5,447 nt of DNA from Rudaea sp. (GTDB taxonomy: Bacteria > Pseudomonadota > Gammaproteobacteria > Xanthomonadales > Rhodanobacteraceae): assembly GCA_025934455.1 (NCBI GenBank), contig JAICYA010000159.1, forward strand, positions 1 through 5,447. Direction: 5' to 3'. Under the pieces are notes generated by a model. The model saw nothing but the letters and a program-made list of their open reading frames with translations, was not told where the DNA came from and made no database searches. Positions 1 to 5,447 of the stretch are shown here, piece by piece (within the stretch, counting starts at the first letter, position 1; each line of letters begins with the position of its first letter). The translations under genes were made by a program, and so were the position numbers.

Positions 1-1616
1 AGCGCCGTGATCTCGGTGCGCTCGCCGTATTCGGCCACGGGCGATTCGAGCGTCTCGACTGTGAGCAGCACGTTGCGCTCGTGCAGCACCTTGTTGTGCT
101 TGAGGTTGTGCAGCAGCGCGCTCGGCACCGCGTTGATGTTGGCGGTGAGGAATACCGCCGTGCCCGGCACGCGCAGCGGCGGATGCTCGGCGAGGCTGGC
201 GATGAACGGTTCCAGCGCCAGGCCCGTCAACTTCAACTCGCGCAGGACTAGGTCGCGCCCGCGCCGCCACGTGCTCATGATCAGGAACGCGAACAGACCG
301 AGCACCAGCGGGAACCAGCCGCCATCCTCGATCTTGATCGCGTTCGCGCTGAACAGCGAGGCGTCGATGGTCAGGAAGACGATGCCGGCCACGATCACGC
401 GTGGCAGGGCCCAGCCCCACAGACGCCGCGCCACGATCAGGGAAAGGCAGGTGGTGATGAACATCGTGCCGGTCACGGCGATGCCGTAGGCGGCGCCCAG
501 CGCGTTCGACGAACGGAATCCGAGTACGGCAGCGATGACAAGCACCAGCAACAGGCGATTTACCCACGGCAGGTAAATCTGGCCAAGGGTCTGGCGCGAG
601 GTGTGCACGACTTCCAGGCGCGGCGAGAAGCCGAGTTGGATCGCCTCACGCGTCATGGAGAACGCACCTGAAATCACCGCCTGTGAAGCGATCACCGTCG
701 CGACCGAAGCCAATACGATCATCGGAATCAGCAATCCTTCCGGCACCAACCGGTAGAACGGATTGTCGATCGCAGCGGGATTGGAGAGTAACAAGGCGCC
801 CTGGCCAAAATAGTTCAGCACCAGCGCTGGAGAAACGTAGCCGAACCAGGCCAGCCGAATCGGATTGCGGCCGAAGTGGCCCATGTCCGCGTAGAGCGCC
901 TCGCACCCCGTGATCGCCAGCACGATGCCGCCCAGCGCGAGGAAACCGTGCCAGCCGTTCACGCGGAAAAATTCCAACCCATACCAGGGATTGAGCGCAA
1001 GCAACACGCGCGGCTGATGCACGATTTCCATGACGCCGAGCACGGCGATGGTCGCGAACCAGATCACCATGATCGGACCGAACACGGCACCGACCCGCGA
1101 CGTGCCGCGATTCTGCACGACAAACAGGCCGAGCAGAATGAGTACCGTCAGCGGCACGACCCAGTGCGATAGTTCCGGCGTCAGCACCTTGAGGCCTTCC
1201 ACCGCGGACAGCACCGAGATCGCCGGTGTGATCACGCCGTCTCCGTAAAACAGGGAGGCGCCGAGCAAACCGAGGATCATGATGATCCAGCGCACGCGCA
1301 CGTTGCCGCGCGTGGCGCGCTGAGCCAGCGCCATCAGCGCCATGATGCCGCCCTCGCCATTGTTGTCCGCGCGCATGATGAAGACGACGTACTTGAGCGA
1401 GACGATCATGACCAGCAGCCAGAAGGTCACCGACATCACGCCCAGGATATTGCCCACGTCAGGCACGATCGCGGCGTTGACGTCGCCGAACGTGCTCTGG
1501 ATGGTGTACAGCGGACTGGTGCCGATGTCGCCATAGACGACCCCGAGCGCGCCCAGCGCCATGCCGGCCAGCGCCTTGCGCGTGTGTTCGGATTGCGGAT
1601 CGGCTGTCTGCGTCAT
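1..1616 (-). CDS. kup: Kup-family low-affinity potassium uptake protein (3' end missing)
   Basis: Inner-membrane K+ importer of the KUP/HAK/KT family, expected to work as a K+/H+ symporter. I translated 538 codons from the ATG at 1616; the frame is still open at the left edge. Family signatures are in order: GVVYGDIGTSPLY (residues 25-37), RADNNGEGGI (82-91), FYGDGVITPAISVL (123-136), TGCEALYADMGHFGR (236-250), SGAFSMTREAIQLGF (316-330) and GGWFPL (432-437). Long hydrophobic stretches from about residue 18 to 450 fit the usual 12 membrane helices, and a soluble cytoplasmic tail begins after about 450. Family members are about 620-630 aa, so roughly 85-90 C-terminal residues lie outside the window. 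No frameshift or internal stop is seen. The gene starts 9 bp after ruvA, with a Shine-Dalgarno sequence that overlaps the ruvA stop codon, so it is probably co-transcribed and translationally coupled with ruvA. The family call is secure; the transport mechanism is taken from the family. Confidence 0.97.
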   Translation of the reverse strand, partial: MTQTADPQSEHTRKALAGMALGALGVVYGDIGTSPLYTIQSTFGDVNAAIVPDVGNILGVMSVTFWLLVMIVSLKYVVFIMRADNNGEGGIMALMALAQRATRGNVRVRWIIMILGLLGASLFYGDGVITPAISVLSAVEGLKVLTPELSHWVVPLTVLILLGLFVVQNRGTSRVGAVFGPIMVIWFATIAVLGVMEIVHQPRVLLALNPWYGLEFFRVNGWHGFLALGGIVLAITGCEALYADMGHFGRNPIRLAWFGYVSPALVLNYFGQGALLLSNPAAIDNPFYRLVPEGLLIPMIVLASVATVIASQAVISGAFSMTREAIQLGFSPRLEVVHTSRQTLGQIYLPWVNRLLLVLVIAAVLGFRSSNALGAAYGIAVTGTMFITTCLSLIVARRLWGWALPRVIVAGIVFLTIDASLFSANAIKIEDGGWFPLVLGLFAFLIMSTWRRGRDLVLRELKLTGLALEPFIASLAEHPPLRVPGTAVFLTANINAVPSALLHNLKHNKVLHERNVLLTVETLESPVAEYGERTEITA

Positions 1617-1621
1617 CGTCG

Positions 1622-1627
1622 TCCCCT
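1622..1627 (-). promoter_or_regulatory. Ribosome binding site of kup overlapping the ruvA stop
   Basis: AGGGGA on the minus strand lies five bases before the kup ATG at 1616. Its first two bases are the last two of the ruvA stop codon TAG (1628-1626). Ribosomes finishing ruvA would sit on this site, which fits translational coupling and supports the ATG at 1616 as the kup start. Confidence 0.7.
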
Positions 1628-2210
1628 ATCGCAATGCGGCTTTCAGCGCCTTGCGGATGATCGCCTCGGCGCTGTCGCCGTCGGCGGTCGCTTCCTTGGC
1701 CAGGCGCGCCGCCTCGGCCGGTTTGTAGCCCAGTTGCTGCAGGGCGACGACCGCCTCGGATTGCGCATCGCGCGGCCCCGACGCGCCCGAGCCGGGCAAT
1801 GCCGCGATGGCGTCGACGCGATCGCGCAATTCCACGATGATGCGTTCGGCGGTCTTCTTGCCGATGCCGGGAATGCGCGTGAGCGCGGCGATGTCGCCGG
1901 CCTGCACCAGGCGCGCGAACTCGTCGGTCGAGGTTCCCGACAACACCGCCAGCGCGATCTTCGCGCCGATGCCGCTGACTTTCTGCACGGTGCGGAACAA
2001 GGTGCGCTCGGCCTCGCGCAGGAAGCCGTACAGCGCGACCGTGTCCTCCTTCACCGCGTAATGCGTGAACAGCGCGACCTCGCGGCCGGTCTCCGGCAGG
2101 TCGAACACGGTGGACATCGGTGCTTCGAGTTCGTAGCCGACGCCGCCGACGTCGATCACCAGCCAGGGCGGTTGTTTCGACACGAGAATCCCTTTCAATC
2201 GCCCGATCAT
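1626..2210 (-). CDS. ruvA: Holliday junction branch migration complex subunit RuvA
   Basis: RuvA binds four-way Holliday junctions as a tetramer or octamer and loads the RuvB helicase motor for branch migration in recombinational repair. The product is 194 aa (E. coli RuvA is 203). It opens with MIGRLKG and has an N-terminal OB-fold (about 1-64). The acidic pin residues E55 and D56 fall at the same numbers as in E. coli. Two helix-hairpin-helix motifs follow: [14 protein letters not shown] (78-91) and [19 protein letters not shown] (113-131). After a linker rich in Ala, Gly and Ser, domain III (about 150-194, beginning [12 protein letters not shown]) is the part that contacts RuvB. The ATG at 2210 overlaps the ruvC stop as ATGA. 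A GGAG at 2223-2220, nine bases upstream, serves as ribosome binding site inside the ruvC 3' end. The next gene is kup, not the ruvB expected in many bacteria. All domains look intact. Confidence 0.98.
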   Translation of the reverse strand: MIGRLKGILVSKQPPWLVIDVGGVGYELEAPMSTVFDLPETGREVALFTHYAVKEDTVALYGFLREAERTLFRTVQKVSGIGAKIALAVLSGTSTDEFARLVQAGDIAALTRIPGIGKKTAERIIVELRDRVDAIAALPGSGASGPRDAQSEAVVALQQLGYKPAEAARLAKEATADGDSAEAIIRKALKAALR

Positions 2211-2728
2211 CGACGACGTCTCCAGGCCGTCCGTGGAATCCCGATTCGTTCGATGCTCGCGCGCGTATGCGCGTGCGTGAGCGCGACCGCGAGCGCGTCG
2301 GCCGCATCGGCCTGCAACTTGCGCGGGATGTTGAGCAGCACGCCGACCATGTGCTGGATCTGCGCCTTGTCCGCGCCGCCGCCGCCGACCACGGCCTGCT
2401 TGATTTCCTTGGCCGCGTATTCGGTCACCGGCAAACCTGAGTGCACGACCGCGCAGATCGCCGCGCCGCGCGCCTGGCCCAGTTTCAACGCCGAATCCGG
2501 ATTGCGCGCCATGAACACGCGCTCCACCGCCACCTCGGCCGGGTGGTGCTCGGCGATGAGCGCGCAGACCTCGTCGAAAATCTGCTTCAGGCGCAGCGGA
2601 AAGGTGTCGTTGTCGAGCAGGTCCAGCGCAGTATGGAAAACGTGCCGCGACGCACCGCCCGCATCCGCATCGATGATGCCGATGCCGGTGCGCTGCGACC
2701 CGGGATCGATGCCGAGGATGCGTGTCAT
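2207..2728 (-). CDS. ruvC: Crossover junction endodeoxyribonuclease RuvC
   Basis: RuvC is the dimeric, Mg2+-dependent resolvase that nicks Holliday junctions symmetrically after RuvAB branch migration. The product is 173 aa, the same length as E. coli RuvC, and begins [15 protein letters not shown]. The RNase H-fold acidic quartet is complete: D8 in GIDPGS, E69 in [15 protein letters not shown], and D141 and D144 in [10 protein letters not shown]. The conserved basic stretch KAQIQHMVG (121-129) is present. The start is set by homology at the ATG at 2728. The frame is open upstream to 2869, but that extension is Arg-rich and lies inside the hydrolase gene, so I reject it. There is no clear Shine-Dalgarno before 2728. 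The stop overlaps the ruvA start by four bases, the strongest sign of coupled expression in this window. Confidence 0.98.
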   Translation of the reverse strand: MTRILGIDPGSQRTGIGIIDADAGGASRHVFHTALDLLDNDTFPLRLKQIFDEVCALIAEHHPAEVAVERVFMARNPDSALKLGQARGAAICAVVHSGLPVTEYAAKEIKQAVVGGGGADKAQIQHMVGVLLNIPRKLQADAADALAVALTHAHTRASIERIGIPRTAWRRRR

Positions 2729-2735
2729 CGTGCGG

Positions 2736-2744
2736 ATTTTAGCA
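2736..2744 (-). promoter_or_regulatory. Possible extended -10 promoter just upstream of ruvC
   Basis: On the minus strand, TGCTAAAAT (2744-2736) matches an extended -10 element (TG, one base, then TAAAAT, 5 of 6 to consensus). No good -35 hexamer is seen at normal spacing. The predicted transcription start would fall near 2729, directly before the ruvC ATG at 2728, giving an essentially leaderless transcript. That would fit the lack of a ribosome binding site. This is motif reading only; the hexamer could arise by chance in the 38-bp gap. Confidence 0.3.
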
Positions 2745-2766
2745 CTGCGCGAAAGCCGGGCCGCGC

Positions 2767-3396
2767 TCAGGCGGCGCGGGCAAAGCGCGCGCCGCGCAGA
2801 AAGGCGATGGTTTGTTCGGCGGCGTCCTGCGAGAACAGCAGGCCGGTGTGCGTGGCCGGCACCACGCAATGGTCGGTCAATCCCGGCAATTCCGTCTCCG
2901 CCACGCTGACCGTGCCGTCGTGCGGCGAGGCCAGCGCGCCAAACGCGAAGCCGAAACCAATCGGCAGGCGCCCGGCGATCGCGCCGACCGCCTGCTTGCC
3001 TTCCCAGCGTTCGAGGCCGCGCGTGAGCACGTCGAGGCTCTTGCCGATCACCAGCGAACCGCCGGGGAATTGCGCCACCGTGCGTGCCACCGCACTGCCG
3101 CGCAGCGGCGAGCCCAGGCAGACCACGCGGCCACGGGTGATTTCCGGCGCGCGCTGCAACGCCTGCAGCGCCACCAGCCCGCCGAGGCTGTGCCCGACAA
3201 AGTGGATTTTTTTATTTTTGCTTTTTTGCGCAGAAGCGACGAGGCGTTCCACACCGACTTCCGGACCGCGCAGCACGCTCGCATAGTCAAAGAGTTCTAC
3301 CGAAAACCCTGCCGCTTCCAGGCGATGACGCAGCGCGGCGAGGGTGAACCCGCGCATCCACAGGCCGTGCAGGAGGATGACGTGATCGGTGTTCAT
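2767..3396 (-). CDS. Small alpha/beta-hydrolase (esterase/lipase-like), substrate unknown
   Basis: A 209-aa alpha/beta-hydrolase-fold protein. The first strand and oxyanion-hole motif read HVILLHGLW (5-13). The nucleophile elbow is [12 protein letters not shown] (66-77) with Ser70. The likely acid is Asp160 in SPHDGTVSV, and the likely base is His183 in ATHTGLLF, giving a complete Ser-Asp-His triad in the usual order. LGSPLRGS (94-101) resembles lipase/acyltransferase relatives. No signal peptide or lipobox is seen, so a cytoplasmic location is inferred. The ATG at 3396 has GGAAG six bases upstream (3407-3403) and lies 13 bp after the aspS stop, so the gene is probably co-transcribed with aspS. 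Codons for residues 57-64 form an AT-rich run unlike the GC-rich remainder. The substrate cannot be told from sequence; a role in lipid or ester turnover is only a family-level guess. Confidence 0.9.
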   Translation of the reverse strand: MNTDHVILLHGLWMRGFTLAALRHRLEAAGFSVELFDYASVLRGPEVGVERLVASAQKSKNKKIHFVGHSLGGLVALQALQRAPEITRGRVVCLGSPLRGSAVARTVAQFPGGSLVIGKSLDVLTRGLERWEGKQAVGAIAGRLPIGFGFAFGALASPHDGTVSVAETELPGLTDHCVVPATHTGLLFSQDAAEQTIAFLRGARFARAA

Positions 3397-3402
3397 CGCC
3401 GA

Positions 3403-3407
3403 CTTCC
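3403..3407 (-). promoter_or_regulatory. Ribosome binding site of the alpha/beta-hydrolase gene
   Basis: GGAAG on the minus strand ends six bases before the ATG at 3396. It lies wholly within the 13-bp gap after the aspS stop codon (3412-3410) and supports both the chosen start and translation from the aspS transcript. Confidence 0.6.
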
Positions 3408-3409
3408 GA

Positions 3410-5182
3410 TCAGGCCTTTACGGGCTTGACCACGCGAATGTGCACTTCCTGCAACTGCACTTCGGGTACCGGCGACGGCGCCTCCGTCATCAGGCATTGC
3501 GCCGTGGCGGTTTTCGGGAACGCGATCACTTCACGGATCGATTCGGTACCGGCCAGGAGCGCGGCGAGGCGGTCGATGCCGAAGGCGATGCCACCGTGCG
3601 GCGGCGCGCCGTACTTGAGCGCTTCGAGCAGAAAGCCGAACTTGGCCTGCGCCTCGTCGGCGTCGATGCCAAGCAACGCGAACACGGCACTTTGCATCTC
3701 CGGGCGATGGATGCGGATCGAGCCGCCGCCGATCTCGTTGCCGTTGAGCACCATGTCGTAACCGCGCGACACCGCAGTCGCGGCGTTCGCCTTCAGTTCG
3801 GCGATGTCGTCGACCTTGGGCGCGGTGAACGGATGATGCAAGGCGACGTAGCGCTTGTCCTCGTGGTCGTATTCGAACATCGGGAAATCCGTGACCCACA
3901 ACGGCTTCCAGGCGTTCTCGACCAGGCCGGCATCCTGCGCGACCTTGATGCGCAGCGCACCCATGAAATCGCTCACGGTCTTGTACGGACCCGCGCCGAA
4001 GAAGATCACATCGCCGGACTGCGCGCCGACGGCTTCAAGCACACCGGTGAGCGCAGCGTCATCGAGAAATTTCAGGATCGGGCTGGTCATGCCTTCGCGG
4101 CCTTTCGCGAGATCGTCGATGCGGATCCAGGCCAGGCCCTTGGCGCCATAGCGCGCCACATAGGGTCCGAGATCATCCAGATACTTGCGCGGTTGCTTCG
4201 CACCGCCGGGCAGACGCAGCGCGGCGACACGGCCGCCGGCGTCGTTGGCCGGGCCGGAAAATACCTTGAACTCGACGTGTTTGACCCGATCGGCGACATC
4301 CACGAGTTCCAGCGCGATGCGCAGGTCGGGCTTGTCCGAACCGTAGCGGCGCATCGCTTCGGCGTACGTCATGCGCGGGAAGGGATTGGACAACTCCACA
4401 TCCGCGACTTCGCGGAAAACATCGCGGATCATCGCCTCGACGCAATCCTGCACATCACGTTCTTCGACGAACGCGAACTCCATGTCGAGCTGGGTGAATT
4501 CGAGTTGGCGATCGGCGCGCAGCGCCTCGTCGCGGAAGCAGCGCGCGATCTGGTAATAACGGTCGAAGCCGGCCATCATCAGGATCTGCTTGAACAACTG
4601 CGGCGACTGCGGCAGCGCGTAAAACTCGCCCGGATGCAGGCGCGAGGGCACCAGGAAGTCGCGCGCACCTTCGGGCGTGGCACGGGTCAGGATCGGGGTT
4701 TCCAGGTCCTGGAAGCCGCGCGCATCCAGATACCGGCGCAACGCCGCAACGAGCTTCGTGCGCAAGCGCATCTTGCGCTGCATTTCCGGGCGACGCAGGT
4801 CGAGGTAACGCCAGCGCAGGCGCGGTTCCTCGCCGGTGGTGTCGTCGAGCATGAACGGCAAGGGCGCAGCGGCGTTGAGCACCTCGACCGTAGCGGCAAC
4901 GACTTCGATCTTGCCGGTGCGCAGGCGTTCATTGACCTGGGCGGCCGGGCGATGGCGCACCTTGCCGACGACGCGCAGGCAGAATTCGTAACGCAGGTGC
5001 TCGGCGGCGGCGAAAGCGACCGCATTGTCGGGCTCGATCACGACCTGGACGATGCCTTCGTGGTCGCGCAAGTCGATGAAGATCACGCCGCCGTGGTCGC
5101 GCCGGGTATCGACCCAGCCGCACAGGGTGACGTCATGACCGATCAGGGCCTCGTCGAGAAGGCCGCAATAGTTGCTGCGCAT
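3410..5182 (-). CDS. aspS: Aspartyl-tRNA synthetase, probably non-discriminating (Asp/Asn)
   Basis: A class IIb aminoacyl-tRNA synthetase that activates aspartate with ATP and transfers it to tRNA. The product is 590 aa, identical in length to E. coli AspRS. The N-terminal OB-fold anticodon-binding domain (about 1-105) begins MRSNYCG. Motif 1 covers about 148-166. Motif 2 is around 214-233 ([12 protein letters not shown], then FTQLD). The bacterial GAD insertion lies at about 285-420, and motif 3 is [16 protein letters not shown] (530-545). SPQLFKQ and [10 protein letters not shown] are intact. Residue 30 is His in RRDHGG, where E. coli has Leu, and residue 81 is Ala, where E. coli has Lys; this resembles the non-discriminating enzyme of Pseudomonas aeruginosa. 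The start at 5182 is chosen by alignment to MR.xYCG and by a weak GGGA seven bases upstream (5193-5190). An in-frame GTG at 5215 would add 11 residues without family support. This is the first gene of the minus-strand cluster. Confidence 0.98.
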   Translation of the reverse strand: MRSNYCGLLDEALIGHDVTLCGWVDTRRDHGGVIFIDLRDHEGIVQVVIEPDNAVAFAAAEHLRYEFCLRVVGKVRHRPAAQVNERLRTGKIEVVAATVEVLNAAAPLPFMLDDTTGEEPRLRWRYLDLRRPEMQRKMRLRTKLVAALRRYLDARGFQDLETPILTRATPEGARDFLVPSRLHPGEFYALPQSPQLFKQILMMAGFDRYYQIARCFRDEALRADRQLEFTQLDMEFAFVEERDVQDCVEAMIRDVFREVADVELSNPFPRMTYAEAMRRYGSDKPDLRIALELVDVADRVKHVEFKVFSGPANDAGGRVAALRLPGGAKQPRKYLDDLGPYVARYGAKGLAWIRIDDLAKGREGMTSPILKFLDDAALTGVLEAVGAQSGDVIFFGAGPYKTVSDFMGALRIKVAQDAGLVENAWKPLWVTDFPMFEYDHEDKRYVALHHPFTAPKVDDIAELKANAATAVSRGYDMVLNGNEIGGGSIRIHRPEMQSAVFALLGIDADEAQAKFGFLLEALKYGAPPHGGIAFGIDRLAALLAGTESIREVIAFPKTATAQCLMTEAPSPVPEVQLQEVHIRVVKPVKA

Positions 5183-5222
5183 ACGAAAATCCCGCGTTTT
5201 TGAGAAGTCGCCCACGAATGGA

Positions 5223-5251
5223 CGGTTCTGGATCCTGCGCGCATGGAACCG
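5223..5251 (-). repeat. Inverted repeat in the aspS leader
   Basis: CGGTTC and GAACCG form a 6-bp perfect inverted repeat (5223-5228 and 5246-5251) around a 17-base loop. The loop itself contains the palindromes GGATCC and TGCGCGCA. In the aspS transcript this would lie about 40 nt before the start codon. No U-run follows the stem, so it is not a standard terminator. It could be a leader hairpin or a protein site, or could arise by chance. Confidence 0.3.
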
Positions 5252-5311
5252 CGCAAAAATTACGAGCCGCGCATGCTACGAGGGTTTTTGCTGCGCTGCA
5301 AACAAAAGGCG

Positions 5312-5317
5312 ATTATA
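5312..5317 (-). promoter_or_regulatory. Candidate -10 element of the aspS operon promoter
   Basis: A perfect TATAAT on the minus strand (5317-5312) in the AT-rich part of the intergenic region. A start near 5305 would give a leader of about 120 nt before the aspS ATG. No convincing -35 hexamer is found at 16-18 bp spacing (the 17-bp position reads CTATAG), and no extended -10 TG is present. Promoter use is therefore inferred from position and the consensus -10 alone; an activator may be needed, or the real start may lie closer to the gene. Confidence 0.45.
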
Positions 5318-5320
5318 TAC

Positions 5321-5349
5321 TTGACACACCCACGCTATAGGCGCATGAT
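5321..5349 (+). promoter_or_regulatory. Sigma-70-type promoter for the rightward gene
   Basis: TTGACA (5321-5326) is a perfect -35 hexamer. After a 17-bp spacer comes CATGAT (5344-5349), which matches TATAAT at four of six positions. Transcription would start near 5356, a few bases before the ribosome binding site, giving a very short leader. The -35 lies four bases from the candidate -10 of the divergent aspS promoter, so the two polymerase footprints would overlap. Confidence 0.6.
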
Positions 5350-5360
5350 GGCGGCGAATC

Positions 5361-5366
5361 AGGAGA
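5361..5366 (+). promoter_or_regulatory. Strong ribosome binding site of the rightward gene
   Basis: AGGAGA lies six bases before the ATG at 5373, the best Shine-Dalgarno match in the window. It favours 5373 over the in-frame ATG at 5379, which would sit 12 bases away. Confidence 0.75.
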
Positions 5367-5372
5367 GCCGCC

Positions 5373-5447
5373 ATGAGCATGGGTCAAGAAATTTCATTGA
5401 TCTTGCGAGAACTGCAAGAAACGCACGGCCTCGGCTACGAGCTTGCC
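5373..5447 (+). CDS. N-terminus of an unidentified protein, possibly a helix-turn-helix regulator
   Basis: Only the first 25 codons are visible (MSMGQEISLI, then LRELQETHGLGYELA); the frame is open at the right edge. A good promoter and a strong ribosome binding site directly upstream support a real start. I do not recognise the gene. The pattern ILRELQETHGL followed by a turn and ELA resembles the first helix of XRE-type DNA-binding domains, but the fragment is too short to decide. The visible codons are about half G+C (38 of 75 bases), lower than the neighbouring genes, with codons such as CAA, GAA, TTG and TCA. This may point to recent acquisition, although 75 bases is a small sample. It is transcribed divergently from aspS. 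Confidence 0.6.
   Translation, partial: MSMGQEISLILRELQETHGLGYELA

Noticed and set aside
7..489. A 160-codon plus-strand open frame opposite kup
   Set aside because: Ser/Arg-rich translation without motifs, lying fully opposite a clear Kup coding region.
2729..2869. Extended N-terminus of RuvC (47 more codons)
   Set aside because: The extra part is Arg-rich, overlaps the hydrolase gene and is absent from RuvC proteins; [10 protein letters not shown] is the family start.
1584..2909. A 441-codon open frame on the plus strand, antisense to ruvA and ruvC
   Set aside because: It spans several real minus-strand genes, has low-complexity Arg/Ala composition and no family motifs, so it is a composition shadow.
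3207..3227. T-rich stretch on the plus strand as a possible intrinsic terminator
   Set aside because: It lies inside the hydrolase coding region, interrupted by other bases and without a preceding GC-rich stem; no plus-strand gene ends there.
3389..5203. A 604-codon open frame on the plus strand, antisense to aspS
   Set aside because: It mirrors aspS nearly end to end, is rich in Arg, His, Asp and Ala, and shows no recognisable domain. Long antisense frames are common opposite GC-rich genes; AspRS on the minus strand is unambiguous.
5183..5215. An upstream GTG start adding 11 residues to AspRS
   Set aside because: AspRS proteins begin at MR.xYCG, the product from 5182 matches E. coli AspRS exactly in length, and a GGGA sits at suitable distance from 5182.
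5144..5274. Small upstream open frames in the aspS leader (a 4-codon frame from 5274, and a 33-codon frame from 5244 that overlaps the aspS start)
   Set aside because: Neither has a ribosome binding site and neither peptide shows a run of Asp codons or another regulatory pattern; they could occur by chance.

Overview
The window reads as chromosomal DNA of a GC-rich gammaproteobacterium, most likely from the Xanthomonadales/Lysobacterales. RuvC (173 aa) and AspRS (590 aa) have exactly the lengths of their E. coli counterparts, and base composition is high-GC by eye. kup directly follows ruvA, an arrangement I recall from xanthomonads but could not check here. The taxonomic call is an inference from gene content, not from a search.

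Layout: almost everything is one tightly packed minus-strand block, transcribed right to left. The order is aspS (5182-3410), a small alpha/beta-hydrolase (3396-2767), ruvC (2728-2207), ruvA (2210-1626) and kup (1616 to beyond the left edge). The gaps are 13 bp, 38 bp, a 4-base ATGA overlap and 9 bp, so this is probably one operon. The 38-bp gap before ruvC may hold an internal promoter. To the right of aspS lies a 190-bp AT-richer intergenic region with back-to-back promoter elements. Beyond it, the first 25 codons of a plus-strand gene run off the right edge.

Roles: aspS charges tRNA with aspartate, and its anticodon-domain residues suggest the non-discriminating type that also charges tRNA(Asn). 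RuvA and RuvC act in Holliday-junction branch migration and resolution; ruvB is not visible and may lie past kup. kup is a potassium importer with no evident functional link to its neighbours. The hydrolase has an intact catalytic triad but an unknown substrate.

I see no tRNA, rRNA, CRISPR array, insertion sequence or convincing terminator. The window is mainly conserved housekeeping sequence. The points worth a second look are the AspRS specificity signature, the kup insertion into the ruv locus, an A-tract inside the hydrolase gene, the shared divergent promoter region and the lower-GC partial gene at the right edge. I found no evidence of a wholly new system.
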